DNA of 49,649 nucleotides from a candidate division WOR-3 bacterium (GCA_039803925.1 JBDRZL010000016.1:1-49649), one strand, 5' to 3'. Positions 1 to 8,976 are shown, counted from the stretch's first letter. Program-made: numbers and translations. The notes: generated from the sequence alone by a model not told the origin.

Positions 1-2
1 CT

Positions 3-284
3 CTTATGGGAGTTGGAGAGGGTTCAAGGTCTTTTGTTAAAAGTTCTGGGCTTAAATTCAGTGGTAATGTATCCAGAAATGGGACAGTTAGATTTATTTC
101 ACCTTACGATGGGAAAATGGTGTTTGAGCTATATGATTTGAATGGAAGGAAGGTTGAAACAAGGAATCTTTTTGTAAATTCTGGAACCAATGAACTCAGA
201 TTTAAGAATTTAAAATCTGGTGTGTATTTCCTGAAATACAGAGGCTCATCTGAGGGAACATTTAAATTTTTTGTTTCTGAATAG
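3..284 (+). CDS. C-terminal end of a secreted protein with a type IX-like sorting tail (5' truncated by the window edge)
   Basis: The frame is open from the window edge to a stop at 282-284, so only the last ~93 residues are visible. The final ~75 residues have the shape of the Por-secretion-tail domain: a short beta-rich stretch, LYDLNGRKV, and near the end LKSGVYFLKYRG followed by a short basic/aromatic finish. The same pattern (hydrophobic-Y-N/D-hydrophobic-x-G-x-K/R, then GxYFL) closes the subtilase, BNR and M28 proteins of this window. In Bacteroidota this domain directs type IX secretion; whether the same machinery exists here cannot be seen. The catalytic or binding part of the protein lies outside the window. 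An internal ATG at 6 is unlikely to be the start because the domain already begins nearby. Confidence 0.7.
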   Translation, partial: LMGVGEGSRSFVKSSGLKFSGNVSRNGTVRFISPYDGKMVFELYDLNGRKVETRNLFVNSGTNELRFKNLKSGVYFLKYRGSSEGTFKFFVSE

Positions 285-316
285 GTAAGGATAGAGTTTA
301 TAATTTTTCAGATTAG

Positions 317-344
317 CCCCCTCCCTTATTTGGGAGGGGGTTTT
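317..344 (+). terminator. Rho-independent terminator
   Basis: A perfect 9-bp stem (CCCCCTCCC at 317-325 and GGGAGGGGG at 332-340) with loop TTATTT is followed by TTTT. It lies 32 nt after the stop of the secreted protein and separates it from the next promoter at 365. It is by far the most GC-rich stretch of the surrounding kilobase. Confidence 0.9.
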
Positions 345-364
345 ATTTTAAAAACTTAATTTCT

Positions 365-370
365 TATAAT
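365..370 (+). promoter_or_regulatory. -10 box of a leaderless promoter
   Basis: TATAAT ends 5 nt before the ATG at 376. No Shine-Dalgarno site lies between them and no clear -35 is visible (TTTATT at the 17-bp spacing). Transcription should start at or next to the start codon. Confidence 0.55.
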
Positions 371-375
371 TAAAT

Positions 376-2004
376 ATGTTTAAATTTATTATTCTTTTAT
401 TTCTTTTAAATCAAACAGATGTTAAAATAATTGAGCTTATAAAAAATAATAGACTAAAAGAAGCCGAGAGAGAGTTAAAAGGATTATTAAAAGAGGGTAA
501 AACAAATGAAAAAACTGATTACCTTTTAATATATGTTTATTATACCCTTAATAACCCTGATTCAGTTATAGTTTATTCAAATAAATTTTTAAATACCTAC
601 TCTGAAAGCAGTTATAAAGTTCAGGTTCTCTATATGCTTGCCAAAAGTTATGAGAAAAGAAATTTTATGCTCAGAGCCTTTGAAACTTATATTGAAATTG
701 TAAAAGCAGGTGATTCTCCTTATTTTAGAGAATCAGAAGGTAAAATACTTAAGCTTGCAGAATCCCTTTCTTTAAGGGAAATTTTAAAAAATCTTAATAA
801 ACTTCAAAATAAAAGAATATATCCTGAAATTCTTTCTATTGCCTTTGAAAAAGCAAGAGAAGAAGGAGATTTAAAAGCACAGGAAGAAATTTTCTATATT
901 TTAAAAGAATATTATCCTGAACATGAAAAAACAAAGGAAATAGAAAAAATATTTACAAGAAAAAAACCTGAAATTCCTTTTATAAGAGAAAAAAAAGGTT
1001 TAATTTTTCTTTATCTCCCACTCTCTGGCCCTGATAGCTCTCTTGGTAAAGATTTTCTGAGGGGGTTTGAAATTTCCTTTAAATATAAGGATAAAAGCAT
1101 TTTTGATACAAAAGGAGACCCATTTCAAACTTTTAAATTACTTGAAAATCATCTTTTATTTTCTTCTGATTTTATGGTTTTGGTTGGTCCTCTTTTAAGT
1201 AAAAATCTTTATGCTGCACTTCCCTATTTCGCTAAGAAAAAAGATAAAGTCTTTATAGTTCCTGCACTTTCTTATATAAGAGCCGGTGAATTCGGTGAGA
1301 ATATTATAACCCTATCAAATTCTATATATCAGGAAATAAGGGCAATTTTAGAAAGATTTATAGTTCCTAATAATTTTCAGAAAATATCAGCATTTATACC
1401 AAGAACTGAAGAAGGTGAAAGTATTCTATCCCTTTTGTATGAATTTTTTAAAGAAAAAAGAGATATTCTTTATATAATGTTTTCACCTGATTCCCCTGAT
1501 TTTCAAAAAAAAATTGATTTAATGATAAAATTCTTTAAGGATACACTCGGACCCGAAATTATTGTCTTTCCATCTGGAACAGATGAGTCCCTGCTTTCCC
1601 TTTCTTCCCAAGTGGTTTTTAAGGGATTGAAATCAAAAATAATATCAACAGGAAAGTTTACAACAGAGGATTTTGCTCTTAAATCAAATAAATATGTAGA
1701 AGACAGGGTGATTTTTGCAAGTTCCGGTATCTGGGATAGGTCAGTTTCTGAAAAGTTTATCTCTGAATTTAAAACAAAATATGGTTTTTATCCTGGAGAA
1801 GCTGCTTATATTGGCTATGATATAGGTAATATTCTAAATTATGCTTTTGAGAAAGATATTAGAGGCGCTTATTCCTTTTTAAATTTTTTAAATAATCTCG
1901 TTTATTATAAAGGTGCTTACAAATTCTACCTTTTCGGAAGATCTTTAGATAATATTAAATTTTATAAGATTAAAAATAAAAATTTTATTCCCTTTGAATA
2001 TTGA
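376..2004 (+). CDS. TPR plus type-1 periplasmic-binding fold protein (LpoA/LivJ-like)
   Basis: 542 residues. Residues 1-13 form a short hydrophobic export signal. Residues ~15-200 are helical repeats typical of TPRs (for example YVYYTLNNPDSVIVYSNKFL and AKSYEKRNFMLRAFETYIEI). From ~212 (GLIFLYLPLSGPDSSLGKDF) to the end it resembles the Leu/Ile/Val-binding or Peripla_BP_6 fold, with FMVLVGPLLSKN as the nucleotide- or amino-acid-binding-like loop. This TPR + LIVBP order is that of LpoA, the outer-membrane activator of penicillin-binding proteins, though no lipobox is obvious. A solute-binding or peptidoglycan-synthesis role is inference. It starts behind a TATAAT box and has no ribosome-binding site. 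Confidence 0.6.
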   Translation: MFKFIILLFLLNQTDVKIIELIKNNRLKEAERELKGLLKEGKTNEKTDYLLIYVYYTLNNPDSVIVYSNKFLNTYSESSYKVQVLYMLAKSYEKRNFMLRAFETYIEIVKAGDSPYFRESEGKILKLAESLSLREILKNLNKLQNKRIYPEILSIAFEKAREEGDLKAQEEIFYILKEYYPEHEKTKEIEKIFTRKKPEIPFIREKKGLIFLYLPLSGPDSSLGKDFLRGFEISFKYKDKSIFDTKGDPFQTFKLLENHLLFSSDFMVLVGPLLSKNLYAALPYFAKKKDKVFIVPALSYIRAGEFGENIITLSNSIYQEIRAILERFIVPNNFQKISAFIPRTEEGESILSLLYEFFKEKRDILYIMFSPDSPDFQKKIDLMIKFFKDTLGPEIIVFPSGTDESLLSLSSQVVFKGLKSKIISTGKFTTEDFALKSNKYVEDRVIFASSGIWDRSVSEKFISEFKTKYGFYPGEAAYIGYDIGNILNYAFEKDIRGAYSFLNFLNNLVYYKGAYKFYLFGRSLDNIKFYKIKNKNFIPFEY

Positions 2005-2030
2005 TAATTAAATCTTTTTTTTACTAAAAT
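2001..2030 (+). promoter_or_regulatory. Promoter of the small membrane protein gene
   Basis: TTGATA (2001-2006), an 18-bp spacer and TAAAAT (2025-2030), ending 6 nt before the ATG at 2037. It overlaps the stop codon of the preceding gene. This is another leaderless-type arrangement. Confidence 0.45.
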
Positions 2031-2036
2031 TAAAAC

Positions 2037-2213
2037 ATGAAAAATACCTTACCTTACAAAAAAGAAAATTATATTTTATTATCAGCAGGTTTAATTTTCT
2101 CCCTTATAGGATTCGTTTTCCTCTGGTTCGGTGATAAAACCATTTCAGTTATCTTTATGGTACTTGGATATTTAGTTTTAATTCCACTTGGACTGCTTTT
2201 GAAATTTAAGTAA
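2037..2213 (+). CDS. Small two-helix membrane protein, DUF3098-like
   Basis: 58 residues. After LPYKKENYILLSAG there are two hydrophobic segments (residues ~12-30 and ~36-56) joined by a short FGDKT turn, and the protein ends in KFK. The KENYILL opening, two helices and total size resemble the DUF3098 family of small Bacteroidota membrane proteins; family membership is from memory. Its stop codon TAA is directly followed by the ATG of dppA, so the two are probably translated together. It could help anchor or regulate an export step, but the sequence does not tell. Confidence 0.6.
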   Translation: MKNTLPYKKENYILLSAGLIFSLIGFVFLWFGDKTISVIFMVLGYLVLIPLGLLLKFK

Positions 2214-3035
2214 ATGAGAGTTTTTATATCAATTGACATTGAGGGAATAGAAGGTATTGTCTCCTTAGACCATACAAGAAGAGAAGGAAAGGATTACGAG
2301 AAAGCAAGAAAATGGATGACAAATCATCTCCTATCTGTTATTAATTCTTTAAAGAAAAATGGAGTTGAAGAAATTATTGTTAATGATTCCCATGGTGAAA
2401 TGATAAATATTTTATTTGATGAAATTCCTGAAAATGTTAGATTAATAACAGGAAATTTAAAGAAACTTTCCATGGTGGAAGGTGTTGAAGGGTGTGATGC
2501 AGGGATTTTTTTAGGCTATCATTCAAGAGCAGGAAGTAGAGGAGTTTTGGACCACACTTATTTTGGAAGAGTTATCTATGAAGTAAGAATAAACGATAAA
2601 CCTGTAGGAGAGTTTACAATTAATGCCTATATAGCTGGGAATTTTGATGTTCCAATAATATTTTTAACAGGAGATGATGAAGTTATAAAGGAAGCAAGAG
2701 CAATTATTCCGGAAATTGAATATGTTATTACAAAAGAAGCAAGAGGTAGATTTTCAGCAATGCATTTTCCCATTCCTAAAATTGAAAAAGAAATAAATTT
2801 GAATATAAAAAAGGCGATCGATAAATATAAAAATAAAGTTATAAAACCTTTGAAAATAATTGGAAAAGTAAAAATAGAAGCAGATTTCCTAAATACTGGT
2901 ATGGCTGATATTGCTGAGATTATGCCTAAAACAAAGAGAGTTTCCCCGAGAACTTTAAGTTATGAAGCTGAAAACATAATTGAAGCCTTTTATGCTTTAA
3001 GAACCTGGATAGGTCTTGCAAGTAATTTAGTTTAA
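2214..3035 (+). CDS. dppA: D-aminopeptidase DppA (M55 family)
   Basis: 273 residues, the normal length. All metal ligands of Bacillus DppA can be placed: D8 and E10 in ISIDIEGIEG, H60 in NDSHG, H103 in GYHSRAG and E133 in VGEFTINA. The family forms a ring-shaped decameric zinc enzyme that releases N-terminal D-amino acids from peptides, often from peptidoglycan fragments. The start is fixed by the preceding small gene, whose stop abuts this ATG. No transport genes accompany it here, unlike the dpp operon of Bacillus. Confidence 0.9.
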   Translation: MRVFISIDIEGIEGIVSLDHTRREGKDYEKARKWMTNHLLSVINSLKKNGVEEIIVNDSHGEMINILFDEIPENVRLITGNLKKLSMVEGVEGCDAGIFLGYHSRAGSRGVLDHTYFGRVIYEVRINDKPVGEFTINAYIAGNFDVPIIFLTGDDEVIKEARAIIPEIEYVITKEARGRFSAMHFPIPKIEKEINLNIKKAIDKYKNKVIKPLKIIGKVKIEADFLNTGMADIAEIMPKTKRVSPRTLSYEAENIIEAFYALRTWIGLASNLV

Positions 3036-3052
3036 AAGAAAATTAAATAAAA

Positions 3053-3352
3053 TTATTTTTCTCCTAAAATTCTTTTTGCAAGTTCCCTTTTTTCTTCTTT
3101 TGTTTCAGCAAGAATAAGAAGGGCAATAAGTCTAAATCCTTCATCCATTCTTCTGAATCCTTCATCCATTCTTCTGAATCCTTCATCCATTTTTCTGAAT
3201 CCTTCATCCATTTTTCTAAATCCTTCATCCATTTTTTCAACTATTACCTTTGTATTTTCTTTCACAATTTTCCCATTTCTCCACGCCATATATGTCACAG
3301 CACCTGCAAGAAGTGTAAATCCTAAACCTATAAAAGTTAAACCAATCTCCAT
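3053..3352 (-). CDS. Membrane-anchored heptad-repeat coiled-coil protein
   Basis: 99 residues. Residues 1-24 are one transmembrane helix (FIGLGFTLLAGAVTYMAW). After a short linker come five near-identical 7-residue units MDEGFRK/R, i.e. an uninterrupted heptad coiled coil, then LIALLILAETKEEKRELAKR. The repeats are also near-identical in DNA (see the repeat entry). Two more small proteins of this window (32367-32747 and 48918-49304) share the plan of one membrane helix plus tandem repeated coiled coil, though with 11-residue units. Function unknown; such proteins recall DUF1640/LA_3696-type coiled-coil proteins. Confidence 0.6.
   Translation of the reverse strand: MEIGLTFIGLGFTLLAGAVTYMAWRNGKIVKENTKVIVEKMDEGFRKMDEGFRKMDEGFRRMDEGFRRMDEGFRLIALLILAETKEEKRELAKRILGEK
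3137..3240 (-). repeat. 21-bp tandem repeat, five copies, inside the coiled-coil gene
   Basis: Units of 21 bp (plus strand TCCTTCATCCATTCTTCTGAA and variants) start at 3137, 3158, 3179, 3200 and 3221. They differ by only a few substitutions, so the array is young or kept homogeneous by slippage. There are no spacers, which excludes a CRISPR array. Confidence 0.9.
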
Positions 3353-3398
3353 ATTAAAATAATAATGTTAAAGTAAATAATAATTCAATATTCATAAT

Positions 3399-4331
3399 TT
3401 ATAGCTTTTTGTCTATTTCCTCCTGCATTTTTTTGACATGTTCCGCTGATTTTTTAAGAGCTTCCATTTCATCTGGTTCAAGTTTCATTTCAATAACTCT
3501 TTCAACACCTTTTTCTCCTAAAACCACAGGAACTCCAACAAAAATGTCTTTTATTCCATATTCTCCTTTTAATAAAACTGATGCTGAAAGAATCCTCTTT
3601 TTGTCCTTAATTATTGATTCCACCATAATTGCTGTTGAAACACCCGGAGCATAATAGGCACTGCCTGTTTTTAAAAGTGAAACTATTTCAGTCCCAGCTT
3701 TTCTTGTCCTATCAACAATTAAATCTATTTTTTCCTTTGGTAAAAGATGGGTTACAGGAATTCCCCCAACTGTTGCATATTTTGGAAGGGGTACCATTAA
3801 ATCTCCATGTGTTCCAAGTGTTATTGCTGAAACATCTTCATAAGCAACACCGAGCTCCATTGCAAGAAAAGCTCTAAATCTTGTTGAATCAAGAACACCA
3901 GCCATCCCAATTACCCTTTCTCTTTCAAAACCAGATAATTTGTAAGCAGCGTATGTCATAGCATCAAGGGGATTTGTAACAATTATCAAAATTGCATGAT
4001 TATTTTTCTTTTTTATTTCCCCTATTACACTTTTTATTATATTAAAATTGGTATCAAGTAATTCTTCTCTTGTCATTCCAGGTTTTCTTGGAACACCTGC
4101 TGTTATAACAATTACTTTTGCCTCCTCAATTCCATCGTAACTATTTTGCCCTTTTATATTTGGTGATATGTATCTTATAGGATTAGCATGGGTCATATCA
4201 AGAGATTTTCCCTGAGGAATTCCTTCAAGAATATCAATTAAAACAACATCGCAGAAATCTTTTCTTGCCAACTCATTAGCACATTCTGCTCCTACAAAGC
4301 CAGCTCCGATTATATAAACTTTTTCTTTCAT
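3399..4331 (-). CDS. mdh: Malate dehydrogenase (LDH-like type)
   Basis: 310 residues. NAD fold with GAGFVG near the N-terminus and D33 as the acidic residue that favours NAD over NADP. Substrate loop GVPRKPGMTR carries R82 and R88; arginine at the first position selects malate/oxaloacetate over lactate. D148, R151 and catalytic H175 (TLGTHGD) are present. It interconverts malate and oxaloacetate in the cytosol. A GGAGG site lies just upstream. Expression is probably from its own promoter in the 3' end of the preceding amidase gene (TATAAT on the minus strand at 4384-4379), followed by the GGTTCAA element. Confidence 0.95.
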   Translation of the reverse strand: MKEKVYIIGAGFVGAECANELARKDFCDVVLIDILEGIPQGKSLDMTHANPIRYISPNIKGQNSYDGIEEAKVIVITAGVPRKPGMTREELLDTNFNIIKSVIGEIKKKNNHAILIIVTNPLDAMTYAAYKLSGFERERVIGMAGVLDSTRFRAFLAMELGVAYEDVSAITLGTHGDLMVPLPKYATVGGIPVTHLLPKEKIDLIVDRTRKAGTEIVSLLKTGSAYYAPGVSTAIMVESIIKDKKRILSASVLLKGEYGIKDIFVGVPVVLGEKGVERVIEMKLEPDEMEALKKSAEHVKKMQEEIDKKL

Positions 4332-4351
4332 TTAATTTTCCCTCCTTATTT

Positions 4352-4873
4352 CTATTTAGGGGATTGAACCCACAATAAATTATAAAATAAATCCTCTGGA
4401 AAATTAAAAAATTTTTTATTTTTGTTTTTTATTATTTTTTCATAAATTTTTCTTCCACATAAAGTATTTTCATTTAAGATAAAATGAAAGGTAAATTTGT
4501 TAATAAGAAAATGATTATCTAAGAAATTCATAAGATTTAAAAGAGATTCAGTCTGCTTAATTTCAATATTTTCTTCTTCAAAATTTCCAATAAGGGCAAT
4601 ACCAAGAGAATGATTGAATCTTTTAGTATGTGCACCCTCTTCCCCTATTTTCCTCCCTTCAAAAATTTTTCCATCAACCCCTATTATAAAATGATAACCT
4701 ATTAATAAAAACCCCCTTTCTCTGTGCATTCTGTCTAAATAGTTTATATCTCCATTATATTCCTTCTGAGATGTTGCTGTATGATGTATAACATAAAAGG
4801 GATGTTTTAATACTTTATTTACTCTCCCTGTGAACCCCTTTTTTAACCACTCCTCCCTTTTTATAATATGCAA
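4352..4873 (-). CDS. N-acetylmuramoyl-L-alanine amidase / PGRP-like (Amidase_2)
   Basis: 173 residues. Zinc ligands expected of Amidase_2 are H30 (VIHHTATS), H130 (FTFHFILNENTLCG) and C139; the conserved tyrosine is Y60 (IGYHFII). GALIGNF-like text (GIALIGNFEE) and the EGGAHT-like stretch GEEGAHTKRFN also fit. It would cut the bond between the lactyl group of MurNAc and L-alanine. No signal peptide is visible, so it may act in the cytosol on recycled muropeptides like AmpD. The usual HxD motif near H130 is altered. Its ATG lies 1 nt after the stop of the preceding membrane-protein gene, implying coupled translation. Confidence 0.75.
   Translation of the reverse strand: MHIIKREEWLKKGFTGRVNKVLKHPFYVIHHTATSQKEYNGDINYLDRMHRERGFLLIGYHFIIGVDGKIFEGRKIGEEGAHTKRFNHSLGIALIGNFEEENIEIKQTESLLNLMNFLDNHFLINKFTFHFILNENTLCGRKIYEKIIKNKNKKFFNFPEDLFYNLLWVQSPK
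4360..4370 (-). promoter_or_regulatory. T-arm-like GGTTCAATCCC element upstream of mdh
   Basis: GGTTCAATCCC reads on the minus strand 28 nt before the mdh ATG, inside the last codons of the amidase gene. GGG/CCC can pair around a 7-nt loop TTCAATC. A TATAAT box (minus, 4384-4379) would start transcription near 4372, placing the element at the extreme 5' end of the mdh mRNA. It is one of five such elements in this window. Confidence 0.5.
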
Positions 4874-4874
4874 T

Positions 4875-5495
4875 TTAAAATCTATAAATTAATTTTATAC
4901 TGGCTTTATCTCCATTGGGTTCAAATTCACCCTTAAGTTCAAATTTATTTTTTTCTTTTAATTTTAAATCTATAAATGTGTAAATAGCAGAAAAAATATG
5001 ATAGGAAATTATAAAACCCTGAAAAAGTTTCATCCTTGATTCAATTTTTCTTTCCCTTTCCCTTCTATGTAAAAATTCATCCCAGGAAGTTGTATCTTTC
5101 CATGCCCATCTGTAAGGAACAGAGTTTTCCCTTGCATACTCTTCCCATATTAAAGGATTATCAGGATATAAAGCTCTTGCTTCTCTTAAAAGATATTCAT
5201 AATAAATATCATAATTATAGTAATTTTCAACAGCATTCCAGTAATTTTCATCATCAGTCCCGGCATAAGCAAAAGCTTTTTTAAAAGCAAATATTTTATA
5301 ATCTTCTCTTATTTCTTTTTTGGTTTTAAAATCATAAAAATAAAAAGATATAAAAGAAATTTCTCCTGTAAAAAGAAGTAGAAACTCTCTGTCATTACCA
5401 TAAATTTTTTCTCCAAGTCCAGGAATTAAGAGGGAGAATATTGCTCCTTTAACTGGATTTACAGAAAAAATTAAAAAAAGAGTAAAATTAAACAT
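4875..5495 (-). CDS. Membrane protein, DUF5683-like
   Basis: 206 residues. The N-terminus ([33 protein letters not shown]) has a hydrophobic segment and the PGLGxxYxG signature seen in DUF5683 proteins. A second hydrophobic segment follows ([17 protein letters not shown]), then an acidic, Tyr-rich soluble stretch (~60-150) and a last helix near 160-175 ([17 protein letters not shown]). The closing [10 protein letters not shown] is beta-strand-like with terminal F, as in outer-membrane proteins. It overlaps the end of gyrA by 8 bp and abuts the amidase gene. Function is unknown; an envelope role is inferred from membrane segments and the amidase neighbour. Confidence 0.5.
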   Translation of the reverse strand: MFNFTLFLIFSVNPVKGAIFSLLIPGLGEKIYGNDREFLLLFTGEISFISFYFYDFKTKKEIREDYKIFAFKKAFAYAGTDDENYWNAVENYYNYDIYYEYLLREARALYPDNPLIWEEYARENSVPYRWAWKDTTSWDEFLHRRERERKIESRMKLFQGFIISYHIFSAIYTFIDLKLKEKNKFELKGEFEPNGDKASIKLIYRF

Positions 5496-7908
5496 CTATT
5501 TCCTCCTCATAAGGAATTCTTGCGCATCCTACAATTTTATCTTCTTCTTTAACCTTTATAAGTTTTACACCCCTTGTGGACCTTGAAATTAATGGTATAT
5601 CTTCAGCTTTCTGCCTCAAAAGCTTTGAAGAACTTGTTAAAAGAACAAGATGATCCTTTGGAGAAAAACTTCTTATCCATATTGCTTTTCCTGTTTTTTC
5701 ATTTACTTTCTGCACAATCATCCCCTTTGTTCCTCTTCCTTTTGCTTGTATCTCTTTTGGACTGAACCTCTTTCCATAACCCTTTTCTGTTACCACAAGA
5801 AGCGAATCATCTCCTATAAGAGTTCCTGCGACACATTCCGCATCCTTTGTGTTTATACCAATCACACCATAACCTGTTCTTCCCATAGGTCTTATTATTT
5901 TTGATTTTATCCGTGTTGCAAGTCCATTTGATTTTAAAAGTATGATATCATCTTCATCTCTAACAAGGATTCCATCAATGGTTTCATCTCCTTCTTTTAA
6001 GCCCTGAGCAATAATTCCCCTTTTACCAGCATTTTTGAAAAGTTCTAAATCTACTTTTTTTATTATCCCCTTTTTCGTGACAAGAAATAAATATAAACCT
6101 TTTTTAAATTCTGAAACAGGAATCATGTCAACAATTTTTTCATTTTCAGATAAATTTAAAATTGTATTAACGGGTTTCCCTTTGCCCCTTAAACCACTTT
6201 CAGGAATTTCATAAGCCTTTAGGGAATAAACCTTACCTTTGTTTGAAACAAATATTACATAATCATGAGAGAAGGCATAAAAGACATCTTCAGGGAAATC
6301 ATCCTCGTCAAGTAAAAGCCCCTTTTGTCCCTGTGTTCCTCTTGTTTGAGTTTTTAAATAAGAGCCCTGAACCCTTTTTATATAACCATTTTTTGAAAGC
6401 AAAATTAATATCTTTTCCTTTTTTATTAATTTTTCAATATCAATCTCTTCTGGTTCTTCTTCTTCAATATCTGTTCTCCTTTTATCTCCATATTTTTCTA
6501 TTATTTCAATTAACTCCTTTTTTATTTCCTCCATTAATAAGCTTTTATTTTCCAGAATGCCCTTTAATCTTTCAATTTCCTTAATTAATTTTTCGTATTC
6601 CTCCTCTATTTTTGACATTTCAAGCCTTGTAAGGGTCTGTAATTTCATATCCAGTATAGCCTGTGCCTGTACTTCAGTTAATTTAAATTCTTTCATTAAT
6701 TTTTCCTTTGCCTCCCTTGGGTCCTTTGATTTCTTAATTAATTCTATTACCCTATCTATATCTTTAAGAGCAATCTTAAGTCCTTCAATAATATGAGCCC
6801 TTTCCTCTGCTTTTTTAAGTAAAAATTGTGTTTTCCTTATTGTAACCTCTTCTCTGTGTTTTAAATAATAATTGAGAAGTTCTCTTAAAGATAAAACTTT
6901 TGGCTCATTATCTGAAAGTGCAAGCATTATTACTCCAAAACGATCCTGAAGCTGGGTATATTTAAATAGCTGATTCAAAACAAATTTTTCAGAGACTCCC
7001 TTTTTAAGTTCTACAACAATTCGGAGTCCTTCTCTATCAGATTCATCTCTTATATCTTGAATACCTTCAATCTTTTTTTCCCTCACAAGTTCTGCTATTC
7101 TTTCAAGTAAACTGGATTTGTTTACAAGATAGGGTATTTCAGTGAAAATGATTTTTTTTCTTCCTTTTTCTTCAATGTAGTATCTTGCTCTAACAGTAAT
7201 TGTTCCTCTTCCTGTTTTAAAATAATCAATTATTCCCTTTCTTCCAAGTATAATTCCTCCTGTTGGAAAATCAGGTCCCTTTATTATTTCAAAAATTTCT
7301 TCATCTTTGCAATCGGGTTTTTCTATTAAATATAAAAGAGCATTAACAGTTTCAGTTAAATTATGTGGTGGTATATTTGTTGACATACCAACAGCAATTC
7401 CTGTTGAACCATTTACTATTAAGTTAGGTAAAAGGGATGGTAAAACAACGGGTTCTTTTAATCTTCCATCAAAATTGGGAACAAAATCTACTACCTCTTT
7501 ATCTATATCCCTTAACATCTCCATTGCTATCTTTGAAAGTCTTGCCTCAGTGTATCTGTAAGCAGCAGGTGGATCCCCGTCTATTGAGCCAAAATTACCC
7601 TGTCCTTCAATTAGAGGGTATCTCAGAGAAAAATCCTGGGCCATTCTTACAAGAGCGTCATATACTGCCATATCACCGTGAGGATGGTATTTACCAAGAA
7701 CATCACCTACCACTGTTGCGCTCTTTTTGAAGGGTCTTGTAGGTAATAAACCTGCTTCATACATTGCATACAAAATTCTTCTATGAACAGGTTTTAATCC
7801 GTCTCTTACATCAGGAAGGGCTCTTCCGACAATAACACTCATTGCATAATCTATATAACTTATGGTCATTTCATCTTCTATTGGAGCACTGATAATTCTT
7901 TCAGACAT
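5488..7908 (-). CDS. gyrA: DNA gyrase subunit A
   Basis: 806 residues. The breakage-reunion half contains [19 protein letters not shown], the quinolone region [12 protein letters not shown] (75-84) and catalytic Y119 in [11 protein letters not shown] coiled coil spans ~360-475, followed by six beta-pinwheel blades with typical phrases ([39 protein letters not shown]). The GyrA box is irregular ([10 protein letters not shown], 521-530). Met80 replaces the usual Ser/Thr of the quinolone-binding position. With GyrB it introduces negative supercoils using ATP. A GGAGG site precedes the ATG, with a promoter further upstream. gyrB is not in the window. Confidence 0.95.
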   Translation of the reverse strand: MSERIISAPIEDEMTISYIDYAMSVIVGRALPDVRDGLKPVHRRILYAMYEAGLLPTRPFKKSATVVGDVLGKYHPHGDMAVYDALVRMAQDFSLRYPLIEGQGNFGSIDGDPPAAYRYTEARLSKIAMEMLRDIDKEVVDFVPNFDGRLKEPVVLPSLLPNLIVNGSTGIAVGMSTNIPPHNLTETVNALLYLIEKPDCKDEEIFEIIKGPDFPTGGIILGRKGIIDYFKTGRGTITVRARYYIEEKGRKKIIFTEIPYLVNKSSLLERIAELVREKKIEGIQDIRDESDREGLRIVVELKKGVSEKFVLNQLFKYTQLQDRFGVIMLALSDNEPKVLSLRELLNYYLKHREEVTIRKTQFLLKKAEERAHIIEGLKIALKDIDRVIELIKKSKDPREAKEKLMKEFKLTEVQAQAILDMKLQTLTRLEMSKIEEEYEKLIKEIERLKGILENKSLLMEEIKKELIEIIEKYGDKRRTDIEEEEPEEIDIEKLIKKEKILILLSKNGYIKRVQGSYLKTQTRGTQGQKGLLLDEDDFPEDVFYAFSHDYVIFVSNKGKVYSLKAYEIPESGLRGKGKPVNTILNLSENEKIVDMIPVSEFKKGLYLFLVTKKGIIKKVDLELFKNAGKRGIIAQGLKEGDETIDGILVRDEDDIILLKSNGLATRIKSKIIRPMGRTGYGVIGINTKDAECVAGTLIGDDSLLVVTEKGYGKRFSPKEIQAKGRGTKGMIVQKVNEKTGKAIWIRSFSPKDHLVLLTSSSKLLRQKAEDIPLISRSTRGVKLIKVKEEDKIVGCARIPYEEEIDV

Positions 7909-7942
7909 TTTTATTTCCTCCTTTGAAGTTTTTTCATATAAG

Positions 7943-7972
7943 GTTATAAGGCAAGTGAACCTTTATTTTCAA
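7943..7972 (-). promoter_or_regulatory. gyrA promoter
   Basis: On the minus strand TTGAAA (7972-7967), an 18-bp spacer and TATAAC (7948-7943). The predicted start near 7936 gives a leader of about 28 nt that holds the gyrA GGAGG site. A second TTGAAA lies at 7990-7985. Confidence 0.5.
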
Positions 7973-8010
7973 AAACCTTATAATTTTCAAATAAATATAA
8001 TTAAGGGATA

Positions 8011-8976
8011 CTAAAAAATTATTGTTCTTTTGTCCTTTATAATTTCTCCAAGGATATAAAACTTGACTTTTTTATCAATTAAAGTACTTCTAACTCTTTC
8101 AAAATCTTTGTTATCTATTACAGCTATCATTCCAATTCCCATATTGAATACCCTTAACATTTCATCTTTTGGCACATTTCCTTCTTTTTCAATAATATCA
8201 AAAATTAAGGGTTTATCAATTTCCCTTATATCTATTTCAAAACCAAGTCTCTCTGGCAAAATTCTTTTTAGATTACCTTCAATTCCTCCACCTGTAATAT
8301 GGGCAAGTCCCTTTATTAAATTTTTTTCAATTAATGGGTATAGGATATTAAAATAACTTTTATGGGGTTTAAGTAATAGTTCTTTTAGAGTTTTACCCTT
8401 GAATTTTTTTTCTAAATTATATTTTTTTAATAAAATTTTTCTTGCAAGAGAGTATCCATTTGTATGAAGTCCTGTTGAGGGAAATCCAATAAGAATATCA
8501 CCAATTTTAAATTTTTTTGGAAGCAAATTTTCCTTTTTAACAATCCCTATACAGAATCCTACAATATCCCATTCCTCTTTATTATATATGTCAGGCATTT
8601 CAGCTGTTTCACCGCCTAAGAGGGGTATATTACCGTTTTCTTTCAAAGCTTTTAACATTCCCTTTGCAATTTCTCTTACTATTTTCAAATCAAGATTTGA
8701 TGAGGCAATGTAATCAAGAAAGAATAGAGGTTTTGCCCCTTGGCATAAAAGATCATTTACACAATGATTAACAATATCTTCACCTAAAATTTTATAATTA
8801 TTTGCTAATCTTGCCACCTGAGTTTTGGTTCCCACTCCGTCACATGTGGCTGCAAGTAAAAATTCACCAAAGTCGTAAATACCAGAGAATCTTTCTTCCT
8901 GCTTTGTTAATATTTTAAATATCCTTGATACAGTTTCTGCCTTTTGTAAATCTACTCCTGCGTCTTTATATCTCAT
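8011..8976 (-). CDS. purM: Phosphoribosylformylglycinamidine cyclo-ligase (AIR synthetase)
   Basis: 321 residues, slightly short of the ~345 typical. Family motifs are all present in order: MRYKDAGVD, CDGVGTKT, LLGGETAEMPD, GLHTNGYSLAR, HITGGGIEGN and MLRVFNMGIGM. The enzyme closes the imidazole ring of FGAM with ATP to give AIR, step five of purine synthesis. Its ATG overlaps the stop of the phosphatase-fusion gene by 4 bp (ATGA), so the two are translationally coupled. No other pur genes are nearby. Confidence 0.95.
   Translation of the reverse strand: MRYKDAGVDLQKAETVSRIFKILTKQEERFSGIYDFGEFLLAATCDGVGTKTQVARLANNYKILGEDIVNHCVNDLLCQGAKPLFFLDYIASSNLDLKIVREIAKGMLKALKENGNIPLLGGETAEMPDIYNKEEWDIVGFCIGIVKKENLLPKKFKIGDILIGFPSTGLHTNGYSLARKILLKKYNLEKKFKGKTLKELLLKPHKSYFNILYPLIEKNLIKGLAHITGGGIEGNLKRILPERLGFEIDIREIDKPLIFDIIEKEGNVPKDEMLRVFNMGIGMIAVIDNKDFERVRSTLIDKKVKFYILGEIIKDKRTIIF

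Noticed and set aside
3137-3240. CRISPR-like array
   Set aside because: Units are contiguous 21-bp repeats with no spacers and encode a heptad coiled coil.
5574-7730. Several plus-strand open frames of 60-110 codons opposite gyrA
   Set aside because: They are antisense shadows rich in Leu/Phe/Ser from the AT-rich codon use, without ribosome-binding sites or family features.
7943-7965. GGTTCAC upstream of gyrA as another copy of the leader element
   Set aside because: It lies between the -35 and -10 boxes of the best gyrA promoter, so it would not be transcribed, and its loop (TTCACTTG) has eight bases.
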